NCBI RefSeq assembly: GCF_023169885.1
Contig: NZ_AP025516.1
Coordinates: forward strand, 1,178,001-1,242,000
Origin: Desulfofustis limnaeus
GTDB taxonomy: Bacteria; Desulfobacterota; Desulfobulbia; Desulfobulbales; Desulfocapsaceae
Direction: 5' to 3'
Length of the DNA: 64,000 bases
Shown here: in pieces, positions 35,302 to 45,200 of the stretch
Position numbering within the stretch: position 1 is the first letter of the stretch
Layout: every line of letters begins with the position of its first letter
Translations under genes and position numbers: made by a program
The notes under the pieces: model-generated
What the model was told of the DNA's origin: nothing
The model's input: only the letters and a program-made list of their open reading frames with translations
Databases searched by the model: none

Positions 35302-35404
35302 TGATTGCCCCTTGCAATGGGGGGCATCGATATGAGAACATAGAGAAAAAGCATCCCGACCATGGCGGTCGGTAATCATTTTTACTCAGCAAACGAGGAG
35401 AACC

Positions 35405-35893
35405 ATGAAACAGATCAGATCCGTTGAACGAATTGTGACGCCCATCGATTTTTCCGACAACTCCCGGCTGATTGCCGATTCCGCCGCGTTCATGGCCGGC
35501 AAATTCGGGGCCGCCCTCTATCTGGTCTTCATCGTCCAGAATTTTGAAGACTATTCGGGGTTCTTTGTGCCGCAGATGCATGTGCCGAACCTGGAGGACG
35601 AGCTGATGACCGGCGCCAAGGAACGGATGGCCACCTTTGTTGAAGAGATCCGTCCCAACGCCGAACAACTCGGCGTCAAGGAACTGCACCACGAGGTGTT
35701 GCTCGGCGACGTGGCTGAGCAGATCGTCGACTATGCAACCGAGATCAAGGCGGACCTGATCATCATGGGGACCCACGGTTACAAGGGGCTGGAGAAGATC
35801 ATGTTCGGCAGTGTTGCCGACAAGGTGGTCCGTGCCGCTTTCTGTCCGGTAACCACGATCAATCCGTATACCTGCTGTAACGTCGAAAAGTAG
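35405..35893 (+). CDS. Universal stress protein
   Basis: Single UspA-fold domain of 162 residues. It begins VERIVTPIDFSDNSRLIADS and has the ATP-binding-type glycine motif GTHGYKGLEKIMFGSVADKVV (GxHG-x9-G-S), with S/T after. Many such proteins are induced by starvation or oxidative stress. A near-ideal GAGGAG precedes the ATG. A 14-bp hairpin follows the stop at 35903. Confidence 0.9.
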   Translation: MKQIRSVERIVTPIDFSDNSRLIADSAAFMAGKFGAALYLVFIVQNFEDYSGFFVPQMHVPNLEDELMTGAKERMATFVEEIRPNAEQLGVKELHHEVLLGDVAEQIVDYATEIKADLIIMGTHGYKGLEKIMFGSVADKVVRAAFCPVTTINPYTCCNVEK

Positions 35894-35902
35894 ACGAAGC
35901 GT

Positions 35903-35934
35903 CGGGGAGCAAGGCGTCAACGCCTCGCTCCCCG
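35903..35934 (+). terminator. Hairpin after the universal stress protein gene
   Basis: Arms 35903-35916 and 35921-35934, 13 of 14 bp paired with a 4-nt loop (CGGGGAGCAAGGCG / CGCCTCGCTCCCCG). It begins 10 nt after the stop codon. No T-run follows. Confidence 0.45.
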
Positions 35935-36134
35935 GCCGATCCGCTACGCTTGGCCTGATCCCCGCTCTTCTCTCCCTCGATCTGCCGGCTTCGGCCCGGC
36001 GCTCCTCCCGCCTTGACTTTCCCCGGTGAAATCGTATCTTCTGCAGTGGAATCCTGGCGATTTTGAGACGAATCCGTCATGGAGAAGGGGCCACGTCAGT
36101 GTGCCCTCAAAACGGCAAGCAAAGGAGACATGCT

Positions 36135-36683
36135 ATGTTGCATAAGAAAATGACCCAGGCGCTCAACGAGCAGATCAATAAGGAGATGTATTCGGCCTAC
36201 CTGTATATGGCCATGTCCGCCCATTCGGCCAAGATCGGGCTGAAGGGATTTGCCAACTGGTTCATGGTGCAGTATCACGAGGAGATGTTCCACGCCATGA
36301 AACTCTACGAGTATGTTCAGCGCCAGGGGGAAGAGGTGGTGCTCGAGGCGGTGGCCAAACCGCCGACCCAGTTCGAGTCGCCGCTGGATATGTTCACCAA
36401 GACCCTGGCCCATGAGCAGTACATCACCAAATCAATTAACGAATTGATGGAGCTGGCCATCAGCAAGAAGGATCACGCCACCCAGATCTTTCTCGAGTGG
36501 TATGTGCTGGAGCAGGTCGAGGAAGAGGAAAACGACAACGATATCATTGCCCAATTGAAGTTGATCGGCGATAACCCGCATGCGCTGCTGATGCTCGACC
36601 GGGAACTCGGGGGTCGGGCGACCACGGTGCTTACCGATTTCAGCAAGGGTATCGAGGGTGCTGCGGAGGCTGCCGGTGGCTGA
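36135..36683 (+). CDS. ftnA: Bacterial non-heme ferritin
   Basis: Iron-storage protein forming a 24-mer shell with ferroxidase centres. The product is 182 residues. Ligand-bearing helices are visible: LNEQINKEMYSAYLYMAMSA, QYHEEMFHAMKLYEY (ExxH), TLAHEQYITKSINELMELA and LEWYVLEQVEEEEND. GGAG lies about 9 nt before the ATG at 36135. The stop overlaps the start of the following tandem stress protein by 8 nt, so the two are translationally coupled. Confidence 0.93.
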   Translation: MLHKKMTQALNEQINKEMYSAYLYMAMSAHSAKIGLKGFANWFMVQYHEEMFHAMKLYEYVQRQGEEVVLEAVAKPPTQFESPLDMFTKTLAHEQYITKSINELMELAISKKDHATQIFLEWYVLEQVEEEENDNDIIAQLKLIGDNPHALLMLDRELGGRATTVLTDFSKGIEGAAEAAGG

Positions 36684-37590
36684 GCGCGAGTCGCCGCCGA
36701 CCGGCCTCAGTAAGCATCTGCTGGTAACCGTCAGCAACGATGTGGAGCATCTCTACGGGGTGCAGTTCATCTGCTCTTTTTTCCGCGCGATGTCCGCGTT
36801 TCAGGTGACCCTGTTTCATATCTGCCGGCTGGATGCCCCTGACATGAAGGCGGAGCTCCTGAAGATGTGGGAGGGGCCAAGCGACGGAGTCCACGGGCGG
36901 TTGAGTGTGGGCGCCCGGCGTTCGCTGGATTGTGCCGTCCGCATGCTCGGTGATCGGCAGATGCGGGTGGGGCAGATGATCACCAAGACGGTGGATGAAC
37001 GGTGCGGCAAGGTCCGGGACATTCTGGCCGAAGGGAGCCGCGGCCTCTATGATGCCGTGGTTCTCGGCCGTCGCGCCTCGTACACGCTGCAGTGGCTGGT
37101 GGAGCGGCCGGCTGAAGAGACACCGCTGGCTCTGATCCGTGATCACCGGTTCACCGTACCGTTGTGGATCTGCCCCAAGGTTGAATCGAATCGTCGTGGG
37201 GTGCTGCTCGGTCTCGACGATTCGCCGGACGCACTGCGCACCGCCGACCATGTGGGATACATCCTGGCCGATCAAGCGCACCAGCCGATCACGCTGCTGC
37301 AGGTGACGTCGGTGCCGGGTAACGGTGGCGTCGCAGAGATCTTCGAGCGGGCGGCCGGGGTGTTGCACCGGCATGGGATCGGCGACGAGCGGATCCAGCG
37401 GCGCACCGTCTGGGGCTTGAGCGTGGCTGGAACCATCCTCGGCGAGGCCGATAAGAGCGGCGCTGCGGTGGTGGCCGTCGGGTTGGGCGGCAGCGGGTCG
37501 ACGGCCGGGGCTGGGTTTCGTTTCAGTGGCGGGACAACGGCCCGGTTGATCGCCAAGAACGAAACCGTGTCGCTCTGGTGCACCCCCTGA
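36676..37590 (+). CDS. Tandem universal-stress-like protein coupled to ferritin
   Basis: 304 residues from a GTG at 36676, supported by GGAGG 7 nt upstream inside the ferritin gene; it overlaps ferritin by 8 nt. The layout suggests two Usp-like alpha/beta halves: residues about 12-160 (HLLVTVSNDVEHLYGVQFI, DAVVLGRRA) and about 175-300 (RRGVLLGLDDSPDALRTADH). The ATP-binding glycine loop is not well conserved in the first half. The function is probably stress- or iron-linked by association, not by motif. Confidence 0.75.
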   Translation: MAERESPPTGLSKHLLVTVSNDVEHLYGVQFICSFFRAMSAFQVTLFHICRLDAPDMKAELLKMWEGPSDGVHGRLSVGARRSLDCAVRMLGDRQMRVGQMITKTVDERCGKVRDILAEGSRGLYDAVVLGRRASYTLQWLVERPAEETPLALIRDHRFTVPLWICPKVESNRRGVLLGLDDSPDALRTADHVGYILADQAHQPITLLQVTSVPGNGGVAEIFERAAGVLHRHGIGDERIQRRTVWGLSVAGTILGEADKSGAAVVAVGLGGSGSTAGAGFRFSGGTTARLIAKNETVSLWCTP

Positions 37591-37613
37591 GCGTACCGCC
37601 GGCAGTCGCCGGT

Positions 37614-38729
37614 TCAGGACTGCAGCACGGCCAGTAGTCCATGGCGGCGGTCGGCATCGACGGGCGGAGCGATATGCAAGAGGGCTGGGACGGCCTGTCC
37701 CGGCAGCAGGTAGAAGACCAACGCCGACCGGCCGTGGCTGGAGGCCGGGAAGTGGCGGTCGACCAGCGTCTGCCACTCGTCGCTGGGGAGATTCCTGCCG
37801 GGCAGCAGGTCGTCTATCGCGGCCTGTTGTGGATAATCGCCGGTGCGGAACCGCTCCAGTTCGGCGCACATCGCAGCCAGTACCGGGTCGGCCTGTTCCC
37901 GGAAGCGGGCGACCTGGTCCACCAGATAGCTGGGACTGGCGGCAATCTCCCGGGGAAGCGGCAGCGATAGTAGCGGTAGAGCAACGCCAGGATGGCGATC
38001 GGCAAACGGTTCGAACACCTGATCGGCGGCTTCCCGGGACGAGGCCAGCCAGAGATCGACAGGCGGTAGGGCGCCGGCCCTCATCAAACGCTGCCAGGCC
38101 TTGAAGCGGACCCGGAAATCGCCGGTCCGGGGAACGCTCAGGCGGGTGCGCAGAGCCGTCAATTCGGCCAGCGGACCCTCCTCTTCCAGGCCGTCCTCGC
38201 CCTGCAGCGAGCGGAGCATCTCCAACTCCTGATCGGTGAGCAATTCCAATTCGTTTCTCAGCGCTTCCTCTTCTTTTTCCAACAACTCGGCGATGCACAG
38301 AACCAGGCGTGCCTGCCACAGTTCCAGGGCGATCGTCTGCTGATCGCCGGGTTCGACGACCCGGTGTTGCTGAAGCAACGACGAGACGATCTGGTGGCCG
38401 GCCTCGCCGATGTGTTCGGATTTATGCGCTGACAGAGACGCCATGGTCAAGGCCGAAAGCTGGGCCGCATAGTCGTCGCGCCGGGATCTGATATCCTCGA
38501 TCAGACGCTGGAACCGGCCCCGATCAGCGCCGAGCGGCGCCGGAGTATGTGCTTGACACAGCCCCCGTTCCATGAAAAGATCAGGCTCGCTTGGGGCGGT
38601 TCGTTGCGGATCCGGTTCCACCGGTTGCAGATAAAAAAGCGGCGCGCCCACCAGCAGCAGCGGATAGCGTGTTTCGCGACAGATATCGGTGTCCGGGAAG
38701 AGAAACGTCTTGAACAGGTCGTTATGCAT
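37614..38729 (-). CDS. Uncharacterised conserved-looking protein
   Basis: 371 residues, family not recognised. Soluble, rich in Leu, Glu and Arg. A helical middle part (about 70-200; LIEDIRSRRDDYAAQLSAL, ELLEKEEEALRNELELL) may form coiled coils. N-terminal residues 1-50 are hydrophobic but not a signal peptide. Its ATG at 38729-38727 and the ATG of the plus-strand neighbour at 38724-38726 abut as ATGCAT. It is convergent with the tandem stress gene. Codon and GC use match neighbouring genes, supporting a real gene. Confidence 0.7.
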   Translation of the reverse strand: MHNDLFKTFLFPDTDICRETRYPLLLVGAPLFYLQPVEPDPQRTAPSEPDLFMERGLCQAHTPAPLGADRGRFQRLIEDIRSRRDDYAAQLSALTMASLSAHKSEHIGEAGHQIVSSLLQQHRVVEPGDQQTIALELWQARLVLCIAELLEKEEEALRNELELLTDQELEMLRSLQGEDGLEEEGPLAELTALRTRLSVPRTGDFRVRFKAWQRLMRAGALPPVDLWLASSREAADQVFEPFADRHPGVALPLLSLPLPREIAASPSYLVDQVARFREQADPVLAAMCAELERFRTGDYPQQAAIDDLLPGRNLPSDEWQTLVDRHFPASSHGRSALVFYLLPGQAVPALLHIAPPVDADRRHGLLAVLQS

Positions 38730-39020
38730 AATCTCAAAGAAAAAATTCGGTTTACCCTGTCAGCCGCGCTGTACCTGCTGTTCAACCTGCGTATCGGTGC
38801 TGATCTCGCCGCCACGCTACAGGCAACCGGCTGGCAGATCTTACAGACCGCCCCGTTCGTCGCCGGGCTGACCTATCTGATCGTGTCGGTTCTCCAGTAC
38901 ATGGGAGATGGCGGTAAGGTACCATGGGATCGCAAATTGCGCCTCTTTTTTGCGATCGGCATCATCGCCGGATTGATCCTTGCCATCTGGGAGTACGCCG
39001 GGGTCGACCTGCAGCAGTAG
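38724..39020 (+). CDS. Small two-helix membrane protein
   Basis: 98 residues from the ATG at 38724 (AGG about 7 nt upstream). Hydrophobic segments lie near residues 9-40 and 41-56, and again at 70-90 (LFFAIGIIAGLILAIWEYAG), separated by a basic loop. Family not recognised. It is 24 nt upstream of recC on the same strand, so it may be transcribed with recCBD. The upstream extension of the frame is antisense to the divergent gene and is not used. Confidence 0.7.
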   Translation: MHNLKEKIRFTLSAALYLLFNLRIGADLAATLQATGWQILQTAPFVAGLTYLIVSVLQYMGDGGKVPWDRKLRLFFAIGIIAGLILAIWEYAGVDLQQ

Positions 39021-39044
39021 TCCTGCAGCGGAGCGCCGAGACTG

Positions 39045-42000
39045 ATGTTTTATCTCTACTCCTCCAACCGCACCGAGCGACTGACCGAGCAGATGGCCGC
39101 GATTCTCGACCAGTCGGGTGCGGCGTCGCTGTTCGAGCCGGCCCTGATCCTGGTGCAGAGCCGGGGCATGGAGCGGATGCTGGCGCATCGGTTGGCCGAT
39201 CGTTTCGGCGTGTGGTGCAGCGGCCGGTTCCTGCTCCCGGCCCGGTTCGTCGACCAGCTGGGCGAGCGTCTCGGGGTGGTCGCCGCCGGCGATTCGTTTG
39301 CCCGCGATCTGCTCGTCTGGCGTCTGGAGCGGCTGTTGCGGAACAGCGATGCGCCGGTTCGACAGCCGTTGCGCAGCTATCTGACCGGTACCCGGGCAGA
39401 GCTGAAGCGCTACCAGCTGGCCTTTCGGCTGGCCAATGTCTTCGATCAGTATCAGATCATGCGACCTGATCTGCTGCGGGACTGGGAGCAGGGCGGACTG
39501 GTTGGCCTCGACGAGTCCGAGGCCTGGCAACGTGATCTCTGGCTCGCCCTGCGTCGCGAGCAGCCGGCAGTCCCGCATCGCGGTGAGGTGATCGAGCACC
39601 TGATTGGCGCCCTGCGCAGCGGTGTCGGGACAGAAAACCTGCCCCAACAGGTGTTCGTTTTCGGCATCCATACCATGCCGCCGCTTTTTCTGGGGATACT
39701 CGAGGCGCTGGCGCACTGGTCCGAGGTCCATTTCTTTTTACCGGCGCCGTGTCGTCAGTATTGGGGCGACATGGAGTCACCGCGCCGCCGGTCTCGGCGT
39801 GGTATCGGCAGCTCGGCTGTGGACGACCATTACGCGGTCCCGGCCGGCGCCTATCACCCGTTGCTTGCCGGCTTGGGCCGTCAGGGAGCGCATTTCCAGG
39901 AGCTGCTGCTGGAGATGATCGAGGAAGTCGCGGACGGTCCCGACCTGTTCGAGGAGCCGCTGGTCTCCGGCGCGCCGTCGCTGCTGCGCCGCCTCCAGGC
40001 GGATCTGCTCGATGCGCGGCCGCTACCGCAGACCCCTTGTCCCACTCCGGCGGCGGCCGATGATTCCCTGGTGATTGTCTCCTGTCATTCCCGGTTCCGG
40101 GAAGTCATGGTGCTCAAAGATCATCTGCTCGCCCGGCTGGATGCCGATCCGGGCTTGCAGTTGCATGATGTGGTGGTCATGGCGCCCGACATGGAGGTCT
40201 ATGCGCCGTATATCCCGGCAGTGTTTCAGCAGATCCCCCATGATATCTGCGATTCTCGGCTGCATCGGGAAAATCGGCTGGTGGACGGGTTTCTCCAGTT
40301 TCTTCAGCTGTTCAGCGGCCGCTACGGCTGGCGCGAGCTGTTCGGGTTGCTGGAGCGGCCGGAGATCTCTTCCCGCTTCGGGCTAGGCCCCGGAGATCTG
40401 GAGGCGATCCGCCGCTGGATCGTCGACTCCGGGATCCGCTGGGGTTTGTCGGCCGAGCAGCGCCGGCAGGACGGTTTTCACCCCTTTGCCCCGGCCACTT
40501 GGCGGTATGGCCTGGAGCGGTTGCTGATGGGCGTGGCGGTGGACAGCGATCAACCGGTGCTCGGCGTCCTGCCGTGTGCGGCGGTCGAAGGCGGGCAGGG
40601 AGAGTTGCTCGGCGGTCTCTGCCGCTTTGTGGAACTGGTCGAACAGGCTGCTGAATTGTTCCGGGTTCCAACCTCCTTGGAAGAGTGGGGGAAACGGTTG
40701 CGACTCTGGGGAGAAGCGCTGTTTGCCGGAGACCTCGAGGCCGAGTTGCTGGCGCTGTTTACCCTGTTCACCGGCCTGGAACAGCGTTTTTCAGCCCACC
40801 ACCGGGAGCCGGTGAGCGGGGAGGTGATCCGCGCCTGGTTGGCGAGTGAAGCGCAAACCCGGTCTTCGGCGAATTTTCTGAGCGGCCGTCTGATGTTCTG
40901 CTCGCTGTTGCCGATGCGTTCGGTTCCCTTCAAACAGATCTGCCTGCTTGGCCTCAATGACAACGAATTCCCCCGTCCCGACCGTTTTGCCTCGTTTGAT
41001 CTACTGGGTCTGTCCTACCGCCCGGGAGACCGGTCGCGACGCAGCGACGACCGCTATCAATTCCTGGAGGCCGTCACGGCGGCCCGGGACGGGTTGTATC
41101 TGAGTTACGTGGGCCAGTCGATCCGGACCAACAAGGAGATCCCGCCATCGGTGGTGGTCACCGAGTTGATGGAGGTGCTACGCCACGGGTACGGAGTAGC
41201 CGATGTGGTCCGCCGGCAACCGCTGCAGCCCTATGACCGCAACTATTTCAGCGGGGGTGACGACCGGTTGTTCAGTTACGACGAGGAGCAGTTCCGCCTG
41301 GCGGTGGCTCTGGAAAAAAACAGGCCGGCGACATCGTTGCCCTGGCTTGTCGGGGTGGTGCCGGCACCGCTGCCGGAGTCGATACGTCTCGATGATCTGC
41401 TGCGCTTTGTCAAGTCCCCGCAGCGCTATCTAGTCGAGGTGGTGTTCGGCCTCCGTCTGGGGCAAGCGGATGAACAGGTGGCCGAACATGAGCCGTTCGC
41501 ACTGGCGGGGTTGGAGCGCTATCGGGGACATCAGGCCCTGGTCGAAGCGATGGTGCGCCGGCAGGCCGATGAGTCCCTGCTGCCCGCGTTGCAGGATCGC
41601 CAGTTGTGGCCGCTGGGTGCGCTGGGCCGCCAGCAGTTCGCCGAGCGCACCGCGGAGATCCACTCGTTCGTCGCGGGTCTGCGGCAGGCCGGCATCGAGC
41701 AGCCGCAGGAGCCGCTACCGTTTTCCCTGGACCTGGAGCGGCTGCGTCTGGAAGGGGTCCTGCGCCATCGATACGGTGACGGTATTCTGCTCTATCGGTA
41801 CGGCCGGTTGCGCGGCAGCGATATCCTGGTCGCCTGGGCACTGCACCTGGTGGCCGGACAGGTGCTGGCCGGGCCGGTCACCACCCGACTCGTCACTCAG
41901 GACCAGGAGCTGGTTGTCGGAGCGTCGCGCGGCAGCCGGCATGATCTCGAGATACTGATCGATCTGTTTCTCGACGGACACGGTTCTCCGAGCCGCCTGT

Positions 42001-42251
42001 TGGTGGAGCCGGCCTGGGCCTATGCCCGCCAGGTGATCAGCAACCGCGGCCGGGGCCGCAAGGACCCGCTGGCAGCAGCCCGGGACGCCCTGATGGAGCA
42101 ACTGAACCGCGGGTTCGATCCGGCCCTTGCTTTTCTCTATCGGGACCGGCCGCTGGATGAGGTCCTTGATGAGCGGTTCGTTCAGCTCTGCGAGCAGCTG
42201 CTGGTGCCGCTGGCCATCCTGGTCGACAACGGCGGAGGGGAGTATGACTGA
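39045..42251 (+). CDS. recC: Exodeoxyribonuclease V subunit gamma (RecC)
   Basis: Chi-scanning, strand-splitting subunit of the RecBCD double-strand-break repair nuclease. The product is 1068 residues (E. coli RecC 1122). It begins MFYLYSSNRTERL and contains LILVQSRGMERML, the helicase-like remnants typical of RecC, and IKQ-type motif VPFKQICLLGLNDNEFPR. Catalytic Walker residues are degenerate, as expected. It overlaps recB by 8 nt. Confidence 0.93.
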   Translation: MFYLYSSNRTERLTEQMAAILDQSGAASLFEPALILVQSRGMERMLAHRLADRFGVWCSGRFLLPARFVDQLGERLGVVAAGDSFARDLLVWRLERLLRNSDAPVRQPLRSYLTGTRAELKRYQLAFRLANVFDQYQIMRPDLLRDWEQGGLVGLDESEAWQRDLWLALRREQPAVPHRGEVIEHLIGALRSGVGTENLPQQVFVFGIHTMPPLFLGILEALAHWSEVHFFLPAPCRQYWGDMESPRRRSRRGIGSSAVDDHYAVPAGAYHPLLAGLGRQGAHFQELLLEMIEEVADGPDLFEEPLVSGAPSLLRRLQADLLDARPLPQTPCPTPAAADDSLVIVSCHSRFREVMVLKDHLLARLDADPGLQLHDVVVMAPDMEVYAPYIPAVFQQIPHDICDSRLHRENRLVDGFLQFLQLFSGRYGWRELFGLLERPEISSRFGLGPGDLEAIRRWIVDSGIRWGLSAEQRRQDGFHPFAPATWRYGLERLLMGVAVDSDQPVLGVLPCAAVEGGQGELLGGLCRFVELVEQAAELFRVPTSLEEWGKRLRLWGEALFAGDLEAELLALFTLFTGLEQRFSAHHREPVSGEVIRAWLASEAQTRSSANFLSGRLMFCSLLPMRSVPFKQICLLGLNDNEFPRPDRFASFDLLGLSYRPGDRSRRSDDRYQFLEAVTAARDGLYLSYVGQSIRTNKEIPPSVVVTELMEVLRHGYGVADVVRRQPLQPYDRNYFSGGDDRLFSYDEEQFRLAVALEKNRPATSLPWLVGVVPAPLPESIRLDDLLRFVKSPQRYLVEVVFGLRLGQADEQVAEHEPFALAGLERYRGHQALVEAMVRRQADESLLPALQDRQLWPLGALGRQQFAERTAEIHSFVAGLRQAGIEQPQEPLPFSLDLERLRLEGVLRHRYGDGILLYRYGRLRGSDILVAWALHLVAGQVLAGPVTTRLVTQDQELVVGASRGSRHDLEILIDLFLDGHGSPSRLLVEPAWAYARQVISNRGRGRKDPLAAARDALMEQLNRGFDPALAFLYRDRPLDEVLDERFVQLCEQLLVPLAILVDNGGGEYD

Positions 42252-45200
42252 TCGCGCCGTTTTCAACCCCTTTGCCACCCGGATCGACCGCGGCATCAAC
42301 CTGATCGAGGCCAGTGCCGGGACCGGCAAGACCTTTTCCATCGCCATGCTCGTCCTGCGCGGCATCGTTGAACTCGGCCTGGCCATCGACCGAATCCTGG
42401 TGGTGACCTATACCAAGGCGGCCACCGAGGAGCTCCGGGAACGAGTCCGGCTCCGGCTCGCCGCTGCCGCACAGATGCTCGAGACCGACGGTGGCGGCCG
42501 GGACAGCGATGCGGATCTGTACCGCTGGCTCAACCAAGCCGGCGACCAGGGGCAGCTGCGCCGACGGATCGAGCTGGCTCTGCTGGACATTGACCGGGCC
42601 CCGATTCAGACCATTCATTCCTTCTGCCAGACCATACTCCAGGAACAGGCCCTGGCCGGAGGCCAACCGTTCGACTTGGAGGTAGTTGCCGATATCGCGC
42701 CGATTCGAGAGCAACTGGTGGAGGATTTCTGGCGCACCACCATGTACCCGCTGAGCGGTCGGTATGCCCGCCTGCTCTGCGCCTCCTTTGCCGACCCCGC
42801 TTCCCTTTACCAAAGCATCGCCGGGGCCGATCATGTCCTGTGCACCCTGCTGCCGGAGGATCTGACGGTGGCGGCGGCCTATGCCCAGGTGGATCGGCAG
42901 CTGCTACGGTTATGCGAGTGGTGGCAGACGTTTGGGGAACCGCTGGCGGAGCGGATTGCCGAGGCGGAGACGGCCGGCCACCTGAAAAAAGCGGCGGCTG
43001 CCTCCCTGCCGAAACTGGTGGTGGATGTGACTCGGATCCTGACTGCCGATCAGGCGCCGGCCCAGACGGACGTTGCCGGTCTGCAAACAGAAGAACTGCT
43101 TCGTGGGCTCAACGGCAAGGTTTTGCGAACAGCGGAGAAAAAGCAACAGGTCCTGGACAGCTGGCCGTTGCCCGGGCCTCTTGTGGATGATTATCTGGCT
43201 GCGGTCAGGCAGCTGCTCTGTGCCATGCGTCTGGAGCTGGCCCGCTTTCTGCGGGCCGGATTGACCGAGCGACTTCTGCAGCGTGGGATGGTCGGTTTCG
43301 ATCACCTGGTGACCTCCCTGGCCGACGCAGTATCCGGTGCTGCCGGCGGTCGGCTCTGTCGCCAGGTGGGGAAACGCTACGATATGGCCCTGATCGATGA
43401 GTTTCAGGACACCGATAGCGCCCAGTGGCTTATTTTTTCACGCCTGTTCGGCGGCTCGGCTCACTATCTCTACCTGATCGGCGACCCGAAGCAGGCCATT
43501 TATCGGTTTCGCGGCGCCGACATTCATTCCTACTACCAGGCTCGCCAGCAGGCTGATCGGCTGTTGACGCTGCAGTACAATTACCGGACGCAACCCGGGC
43601 TGATGGCGGCGATCAATCGGCTGCTGGCGGGCGTATCCATCGACGGCCTCGACTACCATCCGGTCCATCCGGCCCGGACGGAGCAGGACGGCCGACTACT
43701 GGAGGACGGTCGGGACGGGGCCGGGCTCGTCTATTGCCTGCTCGATGGGGCTCCGTCACCGTCCGGGTGGCCGCGGGAGGCGGCCGGCGAGGCGATCAGG
43801 GCCTGGGTGGTCGACGAGGCGGCACGGCTGCTCGATCAAGGGGATCATTTGCCGGCCGTGCAGATCGACTCGGCGTCCGGCGTCCGGGCGCTCCGTCCCG
43901 AGGACATCGCCGTGCTGGTCAGGTCCAACCGGGAAGCGATCGCCTACCAGGACCGTTTTCGCCGGTTCGGCATCCCGGCGGTGATCACCAGTCGACGCTC
44001 GGTCTTTCAATCGGAAGAGTGCCGGGAGATGCTACTGGTGGCCGAGGCGGTGGCCCGTCCCACCGACTTGGCCGCCCTGCGGACCGCCCTGAGCTGTGAC
44101 TGGTTCGGTCTCGATGGTCAGCAGCACTATCGCCTCTGTCGCCAGCAGGAGCAGGTGGCCGTCATCCAGCAGCGCTTTCATGGCTATCTGCAACGATGGC
44201 GGGAGCACGGCTTCCTGCCCATGTTCTCCGAACTGGTGCGTGTTGAACAGGTATTGCTGCATCTGGCCGACCGGCCCGGGGCCCACCGTCGGCTGGCCAA
44301 CATCCAACATCTCGCCGAGTTGGTCCAGGAGCAACACCGCCTCCATCTGAGCGTCGAGCAGACGGTGGCCTGGCTCAGTCAGGCGTCAACCGGAACGGAG
44401 CCGGTCGAGGAGGCGGAGTTGCGTTTGGAAAGCGACGCCCGGGCGCTGCAGATCGTCACCATGCACAGCGCCAAAGGCCTGGAATTTCCCATCGTGTTCT
44501 GCCCATCCCTGTTGACTCCAGCCCACCTCGATACGAATCTGCCGCTGGTCTTTACCCACGATGAACAGGGCCGCAGGATCTGCGATCTCGGCTCGGAGCG
44601 GTTCATCCAGCATGCGCTGCAGGCCCTGGAGGAAGAGGAGCAGGAGGCCATGCGGCTGGCCTATGTGGCCATCACCCGCGCGGTGTTTCGGTGTTACCTG
44701 GTCTGGGCCGAGATCCAACCGCACGGGCCGCGACCGTCTTCCTTTGCCGCACCGCTCGGGCGCCTGCTCTTCGCCGCCGGTCCGGTGGACGCCGCCGCCC
44801 AGCTGGAGCGCCTCGCCAAACTTGGTCGTGGCCCGGCCTGTGCGTTTCATCGCATCGGTGAGCTGCGCGAGACCGTTGTCCCACGGTTGGCACCGGCAGC
44901 GACGACACCGCTGGTCGGTCCACGTCGGATGCAGCGACGCTCATGGCAACCGGTACGGGCCCGGACCAGCTTTTCGGCCTTGACCCTGCTGGCCGAGAAC
45001 CAGCCCGGTGAAACCCGACCCGGGGGGGGCGATGAGCTGCGCGGCGGCGGGCAGCAATCGGAGGGACCCGGCCTGCCGGCCGGGGTACGCTTCGGGTCGC
45101 TGGTCCACGAAATTTTTGAACGGTTCGCCTTTGCCGATCTGGCGACGGGAGCGGTGCATCGAGAAACCCTGGAAACGCTCTGTCGGGCCTACGGTCTCAC

